Positions 62,390-64,000 of a stretch of DNA of 64,000 nt are shown here, piece by piece. Made by a program: the position numbers and the translations under genes. The stretch spans positions 70,341,449-70,405,448 of the forward strand of contig NC_080688.1 of the NCBI RefSeq assembly GCF_030445035.2, given 5' to 3'. Below the pieces are notes generated by a model, which saw only the letters and a list, made by a program, of their open reading frames with translations, did not search any database and was not told where the DNA came from. Each line of letters starts with the position of its first letter. Positions within the stretch are counted from its first letter, which is position 1. The DNA comes from Dasypus novemcinctus. Lineage: Eukaryota; Chordata; Mammalia; Cingulata; Dasypodidae.

Positions 62390-62530
62390 AAGAAAATAAA
62401 ATAAAAAAGAAGAAAAAGAGAGAAAAAAGAGAAGAGAAAAAAGGGGGCAAAGAAAAGAGGGGGAAACAAGCAAGAAAAAGGAAAAGAAAAAGAGAAAAAA
62501 CTAAATAAATGAAAAAGGACCTTGAGGGAG
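62390..62530. repeat. Purine-rich low-complexity tract
   Basis: Almost uninterrupted A/G on the plus strand with AAAAAGAGAG and GGGGG words. Confidence 0.85.
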
Positions 62531-63233
62531 AAAATGGGGGAAAAGACCAGGAGACAATGCAATATTAGCAACCATGACAAAAAATAAAGAAAGAAAGAGA
62601 AGAACCAACGTTTCAAGCTAGGACTCCACTTTGTATTTAAATAAAATGCTTAGGGATCTGACCTTCCCCCTTTCTCCCTTCCTCACTTCTCTCTTTCCCA
62701 GGGCAGCAGGAAAGCTGCCTGAGAGGTCCAGTAGGAGATTCAAGTGGGTCCTTGTTGAACCAACTCAACACAGAAGACTATGACTCTTTATTTCCAGCAT
62801 GAGAGCAGCTACACCTCACCAGACACCCCAAATATGCTATTGGAAGCTTGGATAACACATCCTACAGTCCCTCTGCCTTAGATGTGCTAGGGGAGGTCTA
62901 ATTGATTTTCTGACTCCACCTTCGACCAGACCAAGTTTCCTATCCCAGGACATTTAGGTAAATTGGGCTTTCTTGACAGATTTACCTCTCTTTTCTTCCC
63001 AGACTCTCCCCAAGTCAGCTGGTACACTCCTCTAAGCTCAAGGAGAGAAAAAAAAAACAACACAGCAAACGTGGAGGGCTAGGGTAATCAAGGACCTCAG
63101 ATGCAGTTCAGGGCGCAGTGGATTTGGGAATGGAAAGTCCATGATATTGCAGACTCAAGGTATGTGAGTCTCTGGAGCATGGGCTACCAGGGTTTAAGGG
63201 GTACAGACCTGGGAACCATGCATCCAGTAAACA

Positions 63234-63633
63234 CAGGGTTTGGGAACACCACAGCACAACAAAGTTTTCAGGGATCACCAAGGCTGGACTACCAGCCCCA
63301 GGGGGAGAGGTCCCACCCACCTCTCCGTGTCAAAAACCCAAAATTCCACCTCTCACAAGAATCTCTTCTGTCACCATCTCACCAAATCGACATCCAGACA
63401 CCTCCTGCCCTGTACCCCCCAAAACAACCTGCTCAGGGTTTGGGAACACAGCAGCACAACAAAGATTTCAGGGATCGCTGCAGCCAGGCCACCAGCCCTA
63501 GGGGAAAGGGTCCTGCCCACAACTTCTGACCTCCGTGTAAGAGACCCAAAATTCTACCTCTTACAAGAATCTCTTCTGTCACTGTCTCACCAAATCGACG
63601 TCCAGACACCTCCTGCCCTGCAAGCCCCTGAAA
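63234..63633. repeat. Tandem duplication, two 200-bp units in L1 5' region
   Basis: Unit 1 (63234-63433) and unit 2 (63434-63633) share 'cagggtttgggaacac', 'cagcacaacaaag.tttcagg', 'acaagaatctcttctgtcac' and 'tcaccaaatcgac', with an exact 200-bp offset at both the start and the end of the block checked. Confidence 0.85.
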
Positions 63634-63736
63634 CAGCCCAGTCCAGCAGGACTCCTACACTACTCAGCCACTTCTTTGCAGGAGAGATTATGAGGTGCAC
63701 TGATTCAGACACCATCTTGCCCTGCCATAATAAATT

Positions 63737-63765
63737 CTTTACTCCCTTGCCTACCCTAAAAATAA
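63737..63765 (+). mobile_element. Continuation of the LTR split by L1
   Basis: A U5-like stretch ('ctttactcccttgcctaccc') directly follows the right-hand L1 target duplication and continues the AATAAATT of 54058-54065. Confidence 0.5.
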
Positions 63766-64000
63766 AAAGCAGATGTGGCTCGAGCATTGGGCACCCACCT
63801 ACTACATAAGAGGTCCCAGGTTCACTTCCCAATGCCTCCTAAAGAAGACAAGCAAAGGCAGCAAGCTGGCACAAGGAGCTAATGCAATGAGATGACTCAA
63901 TGAGGAGACACAAGGAGACACAATGAGAAGACACAATGAAGAAACACAATGAGAGACACAACAAGCAAGGAGTGGAGGTGGCTTAAGCCATTGGGTGCCT
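63766..64000 (+). mobile_element. tRNA-derived SINE, plus start of a second unit
   Basis: A tRNA-like head with A-box-like 'tggctcgagcattgggc' and B-box-like 'ggttcacttccc' is followed by a body of repeated 'gagacacaatga' words (63895-63965). At about 63978 a second head begins ('ggtggcttaagccattggg') and runs out of the window. It is related to, but different from, the DAS elements at 24252 and 53009. Confidence 0.75.

Larger units (their letters stand above)
54066..63727 (-). mobile_element. Full-length L1 retrotransposon, inactive
   Basis: About 9.66 kb from its 5' start (minus-strand GGCAGGGCAAGATGG near 63727) to a poly-A tail (54066-54100). Target duplication TAATAAATT lies at 54057-54065 and 63728-63736. 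Parts in minus-strand order are a 5' region with a 200-bp tandem duplication, ORF1 (about 61790-60890), ORF2 (60723-57000) and a 2.9-kb 3' UTR. Both ORFs carry stops and shifts. The YY1-like CAAGATGG at the start is the usual L1 promoter element. Confidence 0.9.
61800..63727 (-). other. L1 5' region (promoter side)
   Basis: About 1.9 kb upstream of ORF1. It contains a purine-rich tract on the plus strand (62390-62530) and a tandem 200-bp duplication (63234-63633). The 5' boundary is set by the target duplication. Open frames at 63101-63832 are products of the duplicated GC-richer block. Confidence 0.75.

Noticed and set aside
63101..63832. Open frames of 142 and 189 codons near the right end
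   Set aside because: They lie in the duplicated 200-bp L1 5' block and SINE, differ in register between the two units and have no domain.

Overview
The window is nuclear DNA from an armadillo-type xenarthran mammal, most likely Dasypus. The diagnostic elements are DAS-type tRNA-derived SINEs (complete copies at 24252-24631 and 53009-53453) and a matching L1 lineage with an unusually long 3' UTR. I found no exon of a host protein-coding gene. The interval is AT-rich intergenic or deep intronic DNA built from nested retroelement insertions.

Layout. 1-6.7 kb is mostly unassigned old sequence with two short L1 tails and a MER5A-like fragment. 6.7-11 kb holds a MaLR-type solo LTR, a GC-rich retroviral LTR with tandem U3 repeats, and a minus-strand MaLR provirus (LTR-internal-LTR). 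11-19.4 kb is a pile of minus-strand L1 copies broken by another solo LTR. 21.6-26.8 kb is a plus-strand L1 with a large ORF2 deletion and a DAS SINE in its 3' UTR. 27.6-35.8 kb has older L1 tails, MaLR LTRs and unassigned DNA.

35764-45038 is the main feature: a young, nearly complete endogenous retrovirus on the minus strand. It has two 399-bp LTRs that differ at 6 positions, a 5-bp target duplication AATTG, a Lys1,2-type primer-binding site, a splice donor, gag, pro, pol and env. The gag-pro-pol layout (two -1 frame changes, two zinc knuckles, D,D-35-E integrase) is betaretrovirus/type-D-like, and env has the gamma/type-D organisation (CWLC in SU, CX6CC and an ISD-like segment in TM). The copy is broken at least three times: an in-frame stop in gag, a 1.03-kb L1 insertion in pol, and a frame break in env. 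Inside gag a 39-bp tandem repeat forms, on the opposite strand, an alternating array of YY1-like and ETS-like motifs; this is the least ordinary signal I see.

45-54 kb has a twin-primed L1, a possible degraded retrocopy, a 193-bp retroposon whose start resembles an L1 5' end, about 4 kb without recognisable genes, and a cluster of three SINEs. 54066-63727 is a full-length minus-strand L1 (about 9.66 kb) inserted into an LTR; it has degraded ORF1 and ORF2, a 2.9-kb 3' UTR and a 200-bp tandem duplication near its 5' end. The window ends in another tRNA-derived SINE.

Identifications come from reading the sequence and remembered family features; no database was searched. Repeat subfamily names are therefore kept general.
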